Origin: Caloranaerobacter azorensis DSM 13643
Lineage (GTDB): Bacteria; Bacillota; Clostridia; Tissierellales; Thermohalobacteraceae
Direction of reading: 5' to 3'
Length of the DNA stretch: 64,000 nucleotides
Assembly (NCBI RefSeq): GCF_900129995.1
Contig: NZ_FQXO01000010.1
Span: forward strand, 1 to 64,000
Part shown: one piece after another, positions 27,759-37,645 of the stretch
Position numbering within the stretch: position 1 is the first letter of the stretch
Layout of the letters: every line of letters begins with the position of its first letter
Notes under the pieces: generated by a model
Seen by the model: only the letters and a program-made list of their open reading frames with translations
The model's database searches: none
Told to the model about the DNA's origin: nothing
Position numbers and translations under genes: made by a program

Positions 27759-29053
27759 TGGAAAATAAAGTGCTTAAAACAACGAAAAATATAGTGGTAG
27801 GTTTTTTTACACTTATATTTATAATGGGTTTTTTTTCAAAGTCAATAGTTAATTTATTTTTACCTAAAGTTCAAGTTGTATCGGCTATAAAGGGCTCTAT
27901 TGAAAAGAGTGTTGATCTTGAAGGTACAATAGAACCAAAAGAGGTTTATAAAGTAAGGCTCGGTGGTAATGTGATTATAGATGAATATTTTGTTAAAGTA
28001 GGACAAGAAGTAAAAGTCGGAGATCCTATTTTTAAAATAAATTATAAATATGGTTTTAAAGGAGAGGATGAGCAAATAGAAGATCTTAAACTTTTACTTG
28101 AAAAAGAGAAGGTTAAATTAGATAGACTGAAAAACAGTTCATTTATTATAGATGAGAAGAATATAGAGGTTTTAGAAGATAAAATACAGTTTCAAAAAAA
28201 TGAGATTTCAAAATTGGAACAGTTATACAAATCAGGAGCAATAAGCCTCTCAGAATTGGAACGAAATAAAGAGAGTCTTAAAGATTTGGAAAATAATTTG
28301 GAAATAAAAAAAATATTACTTGAAGAAAAGAAGAAAGAAAATCTATTAGAAATTAAAGAGGCGGAAAACAATATCAAACGGATTAAAAATGAAATATCTG
28401 AAATTGAAAATAGGAAGAAGTTTTATGCTAAAGTTTCAGACGATGGGATTTACTATTCGGATGTTGATGGTGTTATATTAAGATTAAATCAAGTGAATAG
28501 GATATTAGGTAAAGATACTACAATTATTGAGATTGGCAAAGTGAAAGGATATAATTCAGTAAAATTTGTAGCTTATGTACCTGATAAGTATTATTATTTT
28601 GTTAAAAATGCAGCTAAAATTGAAATAGAAACAGAAAACAAAAATCTTGTTCCTGATGCTGCAAGAATTGTAAATGTAAGTGAAGTAGCAGAGAATAAGT
28701 TAATAAAGATCGAAGCTATATTTGGAGATGAAGCTCAAGGGGTTCCTGTATTGGGACAAAGATTGCAAGGAAGAATATCAAAAGAATATAATAAAGAAAA
28801 TACTATTCCAAAAGTCGCTGTTATCCCATATGACGGATATGGTGTAGGAAAAGAAGGTTATGTTTATGCAGTAGAAGAAAAGAAAGGAGTTCTGGGTACT
28901 GAATATATTGCGAGAAAAATAGATGTGGTAATGGTAGTAGTTGGAAATAATCAAGTTTGTGTAAGAGGGCTTGAGACATTGGAAAAGCCCAGAGTAATTA
29001 CGAATTTGTCATATAAGATTAAGGATGGAGTGAAAGTACATTTATGGGAGTAA
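27758..29053 (+). CDS. HlyD/RND-type periplasmic adaptor (membrane fusion protein)
   Basis: A 431-residue protein with one membrane helix (about 10-30). A lipoyl-like half follows (VDLEGTIEPKEVYKVRLGG near 50, VGQEVKVGDPIFKI near 78), then a coiled coil of about 120 residues (85-210) rich in Glu and Lys. The second lipoyl half (YYSDVDGVILRLNQ near 230) and beta-barrel domains complete the HlyD/MacA fold. In Gram-positives such proteins extend outside the membrane and work with MacB-type permeases. Start ATG 27758 overlaps the permease stop and follows GGAGGT; a GTG one codon earlier is less likely. Confidence 0.85.
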   Translation: MENKVLKTTKNIVVGFFTLIFIMGFFSKSIVNLFLPKVQVVSAIKGSIEKSVDLEGTIEPKEVYKVRLGGNVIIDEYFVKVGQEVKVGDPIFKINYKYGFKGEDEQIEDLKLLLEKEKVKLDRLKNSSFIIDEKNIEVLEDKIQFQKNEISKLEQLYKSGAISLSELERNKESLKDLENNLEIKKILLEEKKKENLLEIKEAENNIKRIKNEISEIENRKKFYAKVSDDGIYYSDVDGVILRLNQVNRILGKDTTIIEIGKVKGYNSVKFVAYVPDKYYYFVKNAAKIEIETENKNLVPDAARIVNVSEVAENKLIKIEAIFGDEAQGVPVLGQRLQGRISKEYNKENTIPKVAVIPYDGYGVGKEGYVYAVEEKKGVLGTEYIARKIDVVMVVVGNNQVCVRGLETLEKPRVITNLSYKIKDGVKVHLWE

Positions 29054-30087
29054 GGAAAATTATTTTATTAGCTTTAATAATAGTACTATCTTTTAGTTCG
29101 TATATGTACTTGAAAGAAAAGTATAATCCTACGGCTGTAGAGATTAGATTCAGAGGAGATTTGAGGAATGAGGAATTCCGAAAAATAAAAAAAATGCTTT
29201 ATCTAAATGTATATTCAATAAACTATTCGATGAAATATAGACAACATAAACTTATAATGACAACTGGAATGGATACTCAAATAATTGATATACCGATTAT
29301 CCATGGAGAATTTATAACAGATTCAGAAAGAAGAGTTGCAGTAGTAGGAGATAAGGTAGCAGATTTTTATTTTAAAACAGAGAATGCTGTTGGAAAGAAA
29401 ATAAAAGTGTTTGAAAATGAATATGAAGTAATAGGTATTATTAAAAATAGTAATGTAATATATATACCATTCGATGAAAAACTTTTTGGACTAGACTGGG
29501 AGAAAAAGATAGTAAGATATGTATCTTATGATAAAGAGTTGTTTTATTTACATTTAAAAGTTAATAAAGTAGTTAGTCAACTTTCGGTTTTAGGACTAGA
29601 TGTGCAAGATATTGTTGTTTATAAAGAAAAAATATATGGTTATATAAATGTGATAATTTTTGTTGCATTATATATATTATTCAATTTTATTGTGAAAATA
29701 TATAGACGTGTAAAAAAACAAACTATCGTTTTGTTTCAGGGATATATGGAAAAAAGAAGAATAAAAGAATGGTACGAATATGTGTTAGAAATGAAGAATA
29801 ATATATTAAAAACGTTAGCATATTCCATTCTGCTTGTTTTTATGATTGTGGGGATATTTAAAACGATACCATATTTAACTATTTCTCCTTCGAGTATTCC
29901 TGACAATATATTTTCTTTATACAGCATTTTGAGTGTTTTTAAGTATAAATATGATAATTTTATATTACATCTTAATAACGGTTATAGTGAAATAATGATA
30001 GATATAATAAAAATTAACATAATTTTTCTATTAACAATTATAGGAATATTACTGAATATGGTATTTAGAAAAGCAAATTCAAGATAA
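29044..30087 (+). CDS. MacB/FtsX-like permease domain protein without ATPase
   Basis: A 347-residue membrane protein with an N-terminal helix (about 5-21). The extracytoplasmic part resembles the MacB periplasmic core domain: VAVVGDKVADFYF, AVGKKIKVFENEYEVIGIIK, then IYIPFDEKLF near 140. About three more helices follow near 200-220, 258-278 and 318-338. This four-helix layout is that of MacB/FtsX-type transporters, whose ATPase domain is here absent and not encoded nearby. It overlaps the adaptor gene by 10 nt. I infer an adaptor-permease pair, but cannot name a substrate. Sequence conservation to known families is low. Confidence 0.6.
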   Translation: MGVRKIILLALIIVLSFSSYMYLKEKYNPTAVEIRFRGDLRNEEFRKIKKMLYLNVYSINYSMKYRQHKLIMTTGMDTQIIDIPIIHGEFITDSERRVAVVGDKVADFYFKTENAVGKKIKVFENEYEVIGIIKNSNVIYIPFDEKLFGLDWEKKIVRYVSYDKELFYLHLKVNKVVSQLSVLGLDVQDIVVYKEKIYGYINVIIFVALYILFNFIVKIYRRVKKQTIVLFQGYMEKRRIKEWYEYVLEMKNNILKTLAYSILLVFMIVGIFKTIPYLTISPSSIPDNIFSLYSILSVFKYKYDNFILHLNNGYSEIMIDIIKINIIFLLTIIGILLNMVFRKANSR

Positions 30088-30123
30088 GATTGTTTAATTT
30101 ATTTTAAGAGTTAAATTTCAGGG

Positions 30124-30152
30124 TATACATATATTAATAGTCATACTATAAT
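30124..30152 (+). promoter_or_regulatory. Sigma-A promoter candidate for nfeD-floA
   Basis: TATACA at 30124-30129, a 17-nt spacer and a perfect TATAAT at 30147-30152, 21 nt before the nfeD start. It separates the conserved genes from the island. Confidence 0.5.
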
Positions 30153-30173
30153 TTAGACTAAGGAGGTGAGAAA

Positions 30174-31460
30174 TTGAAAGTAAGAAGAGTAGCAGTTTTT
30201 TTTATTTTATTGGTTCTAGTATTAAGTTCAATTTCAGTATATTCCGATGAAGGGAATGATGTATATGTAATACCAATAAAGGGAGAAATAAATAAAGCTA
30301 CTTATCAGTTTGTTAAAACAAAAGTTGAGGAAATTTCTAAATATCGACCTGCTGCTATAATTTTTGAAATAGATACATATGGCGGTTTTATAGATAATGC
30401 TATAGCTATTAAGGACGTGATTATGGAGATTAATACGCCAACAATTTCTTTTGTAAATAATAAAGCAGAGTCTGCTGGGGTTCTCATTACTATAGCTGGA
30501 GAGAAAATAGTTATGGCAGAAGGTTCTACTATAGGTTCTGCCGAACCAATACCAAATACAGAAAAAATTATGTCAATGTGGGTAAGTACTCTAAAGACTG
30601 TTGCAGAACAAAGAGGAAGAGACAAAGAATTAGTAGCAGCTATGGCTGACAAAGATATTGAAATAGATGGAGTAGTAAAAAAAGGGAAATTATTAAACTT
30701 GAATTATAAAGAAGCTAAACAGTTAGGATTTGCAGATTATATATCTAACGATTATGACGATATATTAGATCATTTTGATATTAATTATAATAAAGTTGTA
30801 AAGATAAATACTGATTTAAAAATGAATATAGCCAAATATTTGACTAATCCATATGTAAGTGTATTGCTTATTTCGCTTGGATTTTTAGGCTTTGTTATTG
30901 AGTTGTTTACCCCAGGTTTTGGTGTAGGCGGGACATTGAGTTTAATTTCATTTTCATTATATTTCGGAGGGAACATTATAGTAGGAAACTCTGGATGGGG
31001 TACAGTTATAATATTTTTAGCAGGTATAGTTTTACTGCTTATAGAAGTGATCATGCCTGGATTTGGTGTACCAGGAATAGGTGGAATAATTTGTGTTATT
31101 ATAAGCATAGTATTAACTTCTGGTTCTATAGAAAGTGCGATGATTTCGTTAGGAATAGCTATTATACTGACAGTTTTGGTCGTTATACTTTTGGTGAAAT
31201 ATGGGCAAACAAGTCCTTATTTGGATAAAATAGTATTAAGGACAAGACAAAATAATAAAAAAGGTTATGTAGGCGTTGAAAATAAACCTGAATATGTAGG
31301 GAAAGAAGGTATAGCTATATCTTTGCTTAGACCAGCAGGAATTATAGATATAGAAGGTAATAGAATTGATGCTGTTTCTGAAGGTTCTTTTATAGAAAAA
31401 GGAGCTAAGGTTAAAGTAATTAAAGTTGAAGGACCGAGAGTTGTTGTAAGGAAATTATAA
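30174..31460 (+). CDS. NfeD/ClpP-class membrane serine protease (YqeZ-like)
   Basis: Long-form NfeD protein, 428 residues. A signal peptide or first helix (about 5-24) is followed by a ClpP-like protease domain with the nucleophile region [15 protein letters not shown] (Ser near 100) and IGSAEPI. Then come four to five membrane helices (about 215-340) and a C-terminal OB fold ([14 protein letters not shown]...). Long NfeD proteins pair genetically and physically with flotillins; floA follows here after 20 nt. The TTG start lies behind AAGGAGGTGAG. Corresponds to Bacillus YqeZ. Confidence 0.92.
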   Translation: MKVRRVAVFFILLVLVLSSISVYSDEGNDVYVIPIKGEINKATYQFVKTKVEEISKYRPAAIIFEIDTYGGFIDNAIAIKDVIMEINTPTISFVNNKAESAGVLITIAGEKIVMAEGSTIGSAEPIPNTEKIMSMWVSTLKTVAEQRGRDKELVAAMADKDIEIDGVVKKGKLLNLNYKEAKQLGFADYISNDYDDILDHFDINYNKVVKINTDLKMNIAKYLTNPYVSVLLISLGFLGFVIELFTPGFGVGGTLSLISFSLYFGGNIIVGNSGWGTVIIFLAGIVLLLIEVIMPGFGVPGIGGIICVIISIVLTSGSIESAMISLGIAIILTVLVVILLVKYGQTSPYLDKIVLRTRQNNKKGYVGVENKPEYVGKEGIAISLLRPAGIIDIEGNRIDAVSEGSFIEKGAKVKVIKVEGPRVVVRKL

Positions 31461-31480
31461 TTTTAAGGAGGCGTTTTTCG

Positions 31481-32476
31481 ATGGGAAGTTTTGTTTCAAT
31501 ATCTATTATTATTGTTGTAGTTATTTTGTTTTTAACGATATTATTTAGTTTTATACCTATAGGGCTTTGGATTACAGCTTACTTTTCAGGAGTAAGAATA
31601 GGATTTTTTACGCTTGTAGGAATGCGACTTAGAAGAGTTATACCTTCAAGGATTGTTAATCCATTAATTAAAGCTACAAAAGCTGGGCTAGAATTAGGAA
31701 TTGACAAATTAGAAGCTCATTATTTAGCAGGTGGAGATGTAAATAGCGTTGTTGATGCCTTGATTGCAGCGCAAAGAGCTAATATTCCACTAGAATTTGA
31801 AAGAGCGGCAGCAATAGACTTAGCAGGCAGAAATGTATTAGAAGCTGTACAGGTTAGTGTTAATCCTAAAGTTATTGAGACACCAAAAGTTTCAGCAGTT
31901 GCAAAAGATGGTATAGAAGTTATGGTTAAAGCTAGAGTTACAGTTAGAGCAAATATAGAGCGATTAGTAGGTGGTGCAGGAGAAGAGACTATTATAGCAA
32001 GAGTAGGAGAAGGTATAGTTACTACCGTAGGTAGCGCTAGTAGCCATAAAGAAGTGCTTGAGAATCCTGATAAAATATCTCAAACTGTTTTGGGGAAAGG
32101 ACTCGATGCAGGTACGGCATTTGAAATATTATCAATAGATATAGCCGACGTTGATGTTGGTAGAAATATAGGTGCTAAACTTCAAACAGACCAAGCCGAA
32201 GCCGATAAGAGAATAGCTCAAGCAAAAGCAGAAGAAAGAAGAGCTATGGCTGTTGCTAGGGAACAGGAAATGAAAGCTGAAGTTCAGGCCATGAGAGCTA
32301 AAGTAGTCGAAGCAGAAGCAGAAGTCCCATTAGCATTAGCTAAGGCTTTGAGAGAAGGAAAACTTGGTGTAATGGATTATTATAATATGAAAAATATTTT
32401 AGCAGATACCAATATGAGGGATGCTATATCCAAGATGAGCAGAGTAGATGAAAAGAGTAACCCTACAAATAAGTAG
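31481..32476 (+). CDS. floA: Flotillin-like protein FloA
   Basis: Membrane scaffold of lipid microdomains (YqfA in Bacillus). The 331 residues start with a hydrophobic hairpin (about 5-35), then a PHB-like domain with [18 protein letters not shown] and [20 protein letters not shown]. The Ala/Glu-rich C-terminal coiled coil ([20 protein letters not shown] near 252) mediates assembly. Very strong match over the whole length. The ribosome binding site is AAGGAGG. The nfeD-floA pair is conserved in most Firmicutes. Confidence 0.97.
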   Translation: MGSFVSISIIIVVVILFLTILFSFIPIGLWITAYFSGVRIGFFTLVGMRLRRVIPSRIVNPLIKATKAGLELGIDKLEAHYLAGGDVNSVVDALIAAQRANIPLEFERAAAIDLAGRNVLEAVQVSVNPKVIETPKVSAVAKDGIEVMVKARVTVRANIERLVGGAGEETIIARVGEGIVTTVGSASSHKEVLENPDKISQTVLGKGLDAGTAFEILSIDIADVDVGRNIGAKLQTDQAEADKRIAQAKAEERRAMAVAREQEMKAEVQAMRAKVVEAEAEVPLALAKALREGKLGVMDYYNMKNILADTNMRDAISKMSRVDEKSNPTNK

Positions 32477-32496
32477 TAATTTGAGGATGTGTTAAT

Positions 32497-32919
32497 ATGG
32501 AAGGAATTTGGGATATATTAAAGACTCTTATTGTAATATCGTTACCAGTTATATTTAGTAGTGTATTTAATAAAGATAAAAGAAACGGAAATAGAAGATA
32601 TTCTAGTGAAACTACATCTGTTCGAAAGATAAAACAAGATTATGAGCTTATTTCTGAAGAAGATGGTGATGAGCCAGAGCAAGTAGAATTTGTATATGTA
32701 GAAAGTTCTGAAACAAATCAAGAGAAAGAGATTTTTCCAGTGGAAGTTTTGGAAGAAGAAAGGATTAATAAAGAAAAATTAGAAGATAGAGAAGATGATA
32801 TCATTAAACAGAATGAGGTAAATGATAAACCTGTATTTACAATAAATTTTAACTCAGATGATATATTAAGAGGTATAATTATGTCTGAAATATTATCAAA
32901 ACCAAAGAGTTTAAGATAG
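32497..32919 (+). CDS. Hypothetical protein in the YqfB position, one membrane helix
   Basis: Not recognised by sequence. The 140-residue protein has a hydrophobic N-terminal segment (about 8-22: LKTLIVISLPVIFSSVF) and then a highly charged, acidic and probably disordered stretch (about 50-115). A short conserved-looking tail, FNSDDILRGIIMSEILSKPK, ends it. It occupies the place of Bacillus yqfB, between floA and yqfC, and ends at a strong terminator. A link to floA membrane domains is only positional. The ATG follows GAGGATGTG. Confidence 0.7.
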   Translation: MEGIWDILKTLIVISLPVIFSSVFNKDKRNGNRRYSSETTSVRKIKQDYELISEEDGDEPEQVEFVYVESSETNQEKEIFPVEVLEEERINKEKLEDREDDIIKQNEVNDKPVFTINFNSDDILRGIIMSEILSKPKSLR

Positions 32920-32923
32920 AAGT

Positions 32924-32946
32924 TGCGGGCGATAGCCCGCATTTTT
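32924..32946 (+). terminator. Intrinsic terminator after the nfeD-floA unit
   Basis: GC-rich 7-bp stem TGCGGGC / GCCCGCA with a 4-nt loop and five T residues. Confidence 0.88.
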
Positions 32947-33033
32947 CTATTTAGTACCAAATATCCTGTTTTTAAATACTTGTAATACATATTTAATAAC
33001 AAGCATAACTTTTTTATATAAGGAGGGCTTTTT

Positions 33034-33312
33034 GTGAAAAAGAGGGTAGATGATATTAAATCAACTATATCTGATGTATTGGAATTACCAAAAGATATAG
33101 TTTTAGACTTACCTAGGATTACATTAATAGGTAATTTACAATTATATATAGAAAATCATAAAGGAATTATCGAATACAGTAAACAAAGAATTCGTATTAA
33201 TACTAATATTGGTATATTAAGAATCGTTGGAAATAATTTGACAATTAGAACTATTGTTACTGAAGAAATTATAATAGTTGGAGAAATTGAAGTAGTTGAA
33301 TTTATAAGTTGA
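33034..33312 (+). CDS. yqfC: Sporulation protein YqfC
   Basis: Small protein of the YabP/YqfC family, 92 residues. The family pattern is evident in ELPKDIVLDLPRITLIGNLQLYIENHKGI, discontinuous parts of which are the domain's defining strands, followed by LRIVGNNLTIRTI. In Bacillus the gene is transcribed in the mother cell by sigma-E; its function in spore formation is not well defined. The GTG start follows AAGGAGGG. It is 12 nt before yqfD, always its partner. Confidence 0.93.
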   Translation: MKKRVDDIKSTISDVLELPKDIVLDLPRITLIGNLQLYIENHKGIIEYSKQRIRINTNIGILRIVGNNLTIRTIVTEEIIIVGEIEVVEFIS

Positions 33313-33324
33313 GAGGTGTAGTTA

Positions 33325-34509
33325 ATGTTAGTTATAAGAATATGGAATTATTTTCGTGGATATGTTATTATTAAGATTGAAGGACTCACATTAGAGAGAT
33401 TTATTAATCTTTCTATAGCTAAAGGAATATATTTATGGGACATCATAAGATATGATTATACGACTTTAGAAGCAAAAGTTGGGTTAAAAGGTTTTAAATC
33501 TCTGAGGGAAGTAGTTAAAAGAGTTGGTTGTAGAGTTTATATTATAGAAAAAAAAGGCTTCCCTTTTTTAATTCATAAATTGAAATACAGAAAGATGTTA
33601 GTATTCGGGTTTGCTGTAGCAGTGGGTATAATAATTTTTTTAACTTCTTTTATTTGGGAAATAGAAGTAATAGGTAATGAAAATGCGGATAGCAAACTTA
33701 TAGTTGATTATTTAACAAAAATGGATATTAAACCAGGTATTTTAAAGTCAGAGATAGATATATCTGAGTTGAAAAGAAGTATACTAAGGGATATTGAGAA
33801 TATATCATTTGTTAATATGGAGATAATAGGTACAAAACTTTTAGTTGAGGTTAAGGTTAGAGATGTTATGCCATCTGCTATAAGAAAAGATGTACCTTGC
33901 AATGTTGTTGCTAAGAAAAAAGCAGTTATTGTGAAAGTTATAGCCAGAAATGGTAAGAGTGTTGTGGAAAAGGGTGATATTGTAAAAAAAGGTCAAGTTT
34001 TAATTTCAGGGATAATTGAAGATGAAAAACTTGAAAATCCTTTATTAGTGCATTCTGATGGCACTGTTTTAGGTAAAACATTGTATGTAAAAGAGCTACA
34101 AGAACCTATTATAAAAAAAATTGAGGAAGAAACAGGAAATTGTTATTCGGTTAGAGAAATTAAAATAGGTAATTATAGTTTGCTTTTAAATAATAAGGAA
34201 ATACCGTATAAGAATTATATTGAAGATAAAAAAAATAGAAAATTAATTAAAATTTTAGGTTATGAATTGCCTTTTGAAATTATAGTTCATAAATATAAAG
34301 AAGTTGAACTCATTAAAGTTAAACAAAATGTTGAAGCATTGAAAAAGATGCAATCTGTAAGAGGTGTACAAATGATTATGAATGAATTACCTAAGGGGGC
34401 AAAGGTTATATCAAAAGATGTTAAATATTCTATTGAAGATAATATCCTTATTACTAGAGTTAGTATTGAAGTAATCGAAGAGATTGGTGAGAAACAGAAA
34501 ATACAATAA
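33325..34509 (+). CDS. yqfD: Sporulation protein YqfD
   Basis: A 394-residue sporulation protein. A cytoplasmic N-terminal part of about 90 residues contains IKIEGLTLERFINL, one membrane helix lies near 92-112 (VFGFAVAVGIIIFLTSFIW), and a large extracytoplasmic domain follows. The segment WEIEVIGNENADS resembles the POTRA-like start seen in FtsQ-type proteins. In Bacillus the mutant is impaired in sporulation but its biochemistry is unknown. The ATG follows GAGAGGTG; it pairs with yqfC and precedes phoH, the standard order. Confidence 0.94.
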   Translation: MLVIRIWNYFRGYVIIKIEGLTLERFINLSIAKGIYLWDIIRYDYTTLEAKVGLKGFKSLREVVKRVGCRVYIIEKKGFPFLIHKLKYRKMLVFGFAVAVGIIIFLTSFIWEIEVIGNENADSKLIVDYLTKMDIKPGILKSEIDISELKRSILRDIENISFVNMEIIGTKLLVEVKVRDVMPSAIRKDVPCNVVAKKKAVIVKVIARNGKSVVEKGDIVKKGQVLISGIIEDEKLENPLLVHSDGTVLGKTLYVKELQEPIIKKIEEETGNCYSVREIKIGNYSLLLNNKEIPYKNYIEDKKNRKLIKILGYELPFEIIVHKYKEVELIKVKQNVEALKKMQSVRGVQMIMNELPKGAKVISKDVKYSIEDNILITRVSIEVIEEIGEKQKIQ

Positions 34510-34526
34510 TAGTTGGGAGGATAAGA

Positions 34527-35504
34527 TTGGAAAGAGAAATGTTTGAAAAAAGAATTGAAGTAAAAGATAACGATTTTATAATGGAGCTTTATGGTAATCT
34601 TGATGAAAATATTAAAATTATAGAAAAAGAATTTGACGTTGATATTGTATCTAGACAGAGTGAGATAAGAATTATTGGTCAGGAGCCTAACATTTCTATT
34701 GTTGAGAAATTGATAGCAAAATTAATAGAGATGATAAAAAGCGAAGGTAGATTGACTAAACAGAGAATAAGATATGCAATACAGCTAATAAATGAAGGAA
34801 ACGAAGATAGGATTAAGGAACTTTTAGATGAAATTTTGTGTATCACGGCTAGTGGTAAAAGTATTAAACCGAAAACATTAGGTCAAAAAAGATATATTAA
34901 TGCTATAAAAGAGAATGATGTAGTATTTTGTATTGGACCTGCTGGTACAGGTAAGACTTATTTAGCTATGGCTATGGCAGTAACTGCTTTTAAGAATAAA
35001 GAAGTAAATAGGATAATACTAACTAGACCTGCTGTTGAAGCAGGAGAAAAATTAGGATTTTTACCTGGAGACTTGCAAGACAAAGTAGACCCGTATTTAA
35101 GACCTTTATATGATGCGCTTTTTGATATATTAGGTGCTGAAACGTATATGAAGTATATGGAAAAAGGACTCATTGAAGTAGCACCATTAGCTTATATGAG
35201 AGGTAGAACATTAGATTCGTCTTTTATAATATTAGATGAAGCGCAAAATACTACTCCAGAGCAGATGAAAATGTTTTTAACTAGATTGGGATTTGGGTCA
35301 AAAGCAATTATAACTGGAGATATCACACAAATAGATTTACCCAATGGAAAACCTTCTGGGCTAAAACAAGTATCAAATATACTGGAAGGAATTAAAGGTA
35401 TAGAGTTTATTTATTTAGGGAAGCAAGATGTTGTTAGACATCAATTAGTTCAAAGAATTATAGAAGCATATGATAGATTTGAAAATAAAAAGAAACAAAA
35501 ATAA
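34527..35504 (+). CDS. phoH: PhoH family ATPase
   Basis: PhoH-like protein (YbeZ type) with an N-terminal KH-like region (about 20-100) and an ATPase domain. Walker A is GPAGTGKTYLAMAMA near 136, Walker B is FIILDEAQNTTPEQMKMF near 232, and ITGDITQIDLP is near 260. The family is linked to ribosome and RNA metabolism; YbeZ acts with YbeY, which is encoded two genes downstream. The start is TTG behind GGGAGG; an ATG four codons later is an alternative. The length of 325 residues is typical. Confidence 0.95.
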   Translation: MEREMFEKRIEVKDNDFIMELYGNLDENIKIIEKEFDVDIVSRQSEIRIIGQEPNISIVEKLIAKLIEMIKSEGRLTKQRIRYAIQLINEGNEDRIKELLDEILCITASGKSIKPKTLGQKRYINAIKENDVVFCIGPAGTGKTYLAMAMAVTAFKNKEVNRIILTRPAVEAGEKLGFLPGDLQDKVDPYLRPLYDALFDILGAETYMKYMEKGLIEVAPLAYMRGRTLDSSFIILDEAQNTTPEQMKMFLTRLGFGSKAIITGDITQIDLPNGKPSGLKQVSNILEGIKGIEFIYLGKQDVVRHQLVQRIIEAYDRFENKKKQK

Positions 35505-35527
35505 TTAATGTGTATGGAGGGAATTCC

Positions 35528-37645
35528 ATGCTTGGTATTGATAAAGAGAGGTTGGACAAACTTTTGGCCAGCCCTATATTTAAAATTTTTAGAAATCAGC
35601 TTATTAAGCAGATATTTATTGCTTTATTATTTACTATATTGCTGTTATTAATAGTGGTAGATAGCATAGCACCGGAAAAAATTAGTGTTAGTGTTGGAGA
35701 TATTGCTCCAGTGGATATAATAGCTACAAAAGATATAGTTGATGAAATAACTACGAATCAATTGAAAGAGAAAGCTATAGATAGTGTTGAGCCAAGACAT
35801 AAGATAGATCCGACAATTCAGGTGAAAGTAAAAAATGAAATAAAACAATTTTTTGAACTTGTTTATGAGTCAAAAAACTATGATGAATCAGATATTAATA
35901 TGAAAATTTCTTTGCTTAAACAGCAATCTAGTATTAAATTATCTGAGAAAGATTATTCGACAATTATTAAAGCTAATAATGAAGAGTTAAAAATGCTTGA
36001 AAGTAATATATATGATATAGTAGCCCAAATCATGGGGACAGGTATAAAAGAAGAAGAATTGGAATATGAAAAAGAAAATGTGAAAAAAATTTTTAATAGT
36101 TTAGATAGTCTTTCGGACAATTTAAAGGAATTAGGAATAGATATCGTAAATAATACTATTAAACCTAATAGATTTTTGGACATTGAAACTACAAGGCAAA
36201 AACAACAGGAAGCGGCTAATTCTGTAGAACCCGTTATTATAAAAGAAGGACAACTTATTATTAGAAAAGGCGAGAAGATTGATGTAAAAACTTTAGAATT
36301 GATAAAGAAAACAGGCTTACTTAAAGAGAATGATGGACCTGATTATAGTTTAATCGTAGGGGCACTATTTATAGTTGTATTATTAGAATTGGTTATAGTA
36401 GCTTATTTGTATTTATTTAATAGAGAGATTTTAGAGAGTACAAAATTTTTAGTGATATTATCAATTATTATATTGACTACAATAATGATTTCTAAGAGTA
36501 TATATGGTATTTCAGGATATTTAGTACCAATTTCAGCTGCTACTATGCTGATTTCTATACTTGTGAACCCTAAATTAGCTATATTAATTAATTGTGTATT
36601 AACCATAATGATAGGTATGGTTACAGGCAATGACGTAAATATTATTGTAATGTCTCTTATAGGGGGGTCTGTCGGAGCTGTTGGAGTAATAAATTCATAT
36701 CAAAGACACAATATATTTTTGACAGGATTGATAGTTAGTGCAACTAACTTATTAACTATATTGGCATTTGGTTTAATAATAGATACAGAGATTATTTCGT
36801 TATTGAATAAAATAATGTACGGAGTTATTAATGGCATATTTAGTGCTATTTTAACTATAGGGTCGCTACCATTATGGGAGAGTGTATTTGGAATTGTAAC
36901 GCCATTAAAACTATTAGAGCTTTGTAATCCAAATCATCCATTATTAAAAAGATTGTTATTAGAGGCACCTGGAACTTATCATCATAGTATAATAGTTGGA
37001 AATTTAAGTGAAGCAGCTGCTGAAGCTATAGGAGCTAGTCCATTGGTAGCTAGAGCGGGGGCATATTTTCATGATGTAGGGAAATTGAAGAGACCTTATT
37101 TCTTTAAAGAAAATCAGTTAAATTCTGAAAATCCACATGATAAAATTAATCCAAGTTTAAGTACTTTAATAATAACTAATCATGTAAAAGACGGAGCTGA
37201 AATGGCAAGAAAATTTAAATTACCTTCAATAATAATAGATATTATTAAACAACATCATGGTAATACTCTTGTTGCATATTTTTATCATAAAGCTTTAAAT
37301 AGTGAAAATTCTGATCATGTTCAGGAAGATAGTTTTAGATATGAAGGACCTAAACCGCAAACGAAGGAAGCTGCTATTATCATGTTAGCTGATTCTGTAG
37401 AAGCTGCTGTGAGATCTATGAAAGAGCCAACGAAAGGTAAAATAGAAGGATTAGTGAGAGAAATAATTAAGAACAAGCTGAATGATGGACAATTAGATGA
37501 ATGTGATTTAACTCTAAAGGATTTGGATACTATTGCAAATTCATTTCTAAATATACTTTTAGGAATATTTCATGAAAGAATTGAGTATCCTAAACTTGAT
37601 TTGAATGAACTTAAAGGAGGAAAACTTAATGGAGCTGCTAATTGA
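35528..37645 (+). CDS. pgpH: PgpH-type c-di-AMP phosphodiesterase (7TM-HD)
   Basis: Membrane HD-domain phosphodiesterase that degrades c-di-AMP to pApA. One helix (about 20-45) precedes the extracytoplasmic 7TMR-HDED domain (about 50-275); seven helices follow (about 280-470), then the cytosolic HD domain. Metal ligands are in TYHHSIIVGNLSE, AYFHDVGKLKRP and KQHHGNTLVAYFYHKA. The 705 residues are full length for PgpH/YqfF. Start ATG 35528 lies behind GGAGGG; the frame is open 18 nt further up. The 3' end overlaps ybeY by 17 nt. Confidence 0.95.
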   Translation: MLGIDKERLDKLLASPIFKIFRNQLIKQIFIALLFTILLLLIVVDSIAPEKISVSVGDIAPVDIIATKDIVDEITTNQLKEKAIDSVEPRHKIDPTIQVKVKNEIKQFFELVYESKNYDESDINMKISLLKQQSSIKLSEKDYSTIIKANNEELKMLESNIYDIVAQIMGTGIKEEELEYEKENVKKIFNSLDSLSDNLKELGIDIVNNTIKPNRFLDIETTRQKQQEAANSVEPVIIKEGQLIIRKGEKIDVKTLELIKKTGLLKENDGPDYSLIVGALFIVVLLELVIVAYLYLFNREILESTKFLVILSIIILTTIMISKSIYGISGYLVPISAATMLISILVNPKLAILINCVLTIMIGMVTGNDVNIIVMSLIGGSVGAVGVINSYQRHNIFLTGLIVSATNLLTILAFGLIIDTEIISLLNKIMYGVINGIFSAILTIGSLPLWESVFGIVTPLKLLELCNPNHPLLKRLLLEAPGTYHHSIIVGNLSEAAAEAIGASPLVARAGAYFHDVGKLKRPYFFKENQLNSENPHDKINPSLSTLIITNHVKDGAEMARKFKLPSIIIDIIKQHHGNTLVAYFYHKALNSENSDHVQEDSFRYEGPKPQTKEAAIIMLADSVEAAVRSMKEPTKGKIEGLVREIIKNKLNDGQLDECDLTLKDLDTIANSFLNILLGIFHERIEYPKLDLNELKGGKLNGAAN

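Noticed and set aside
30995-31228. Plus-strand 77-codon frame inside nfeD
   Set aside because: Out-of-frame shadow; the NfeD membrane helices are clear in the main frame.
33003-33010. CATAACTT upstream of yqfC as a sigma-E -10 element
   Set aside because: The only -35-like sequence lies about 10 nt away, too close, and the sixth position does not fit.
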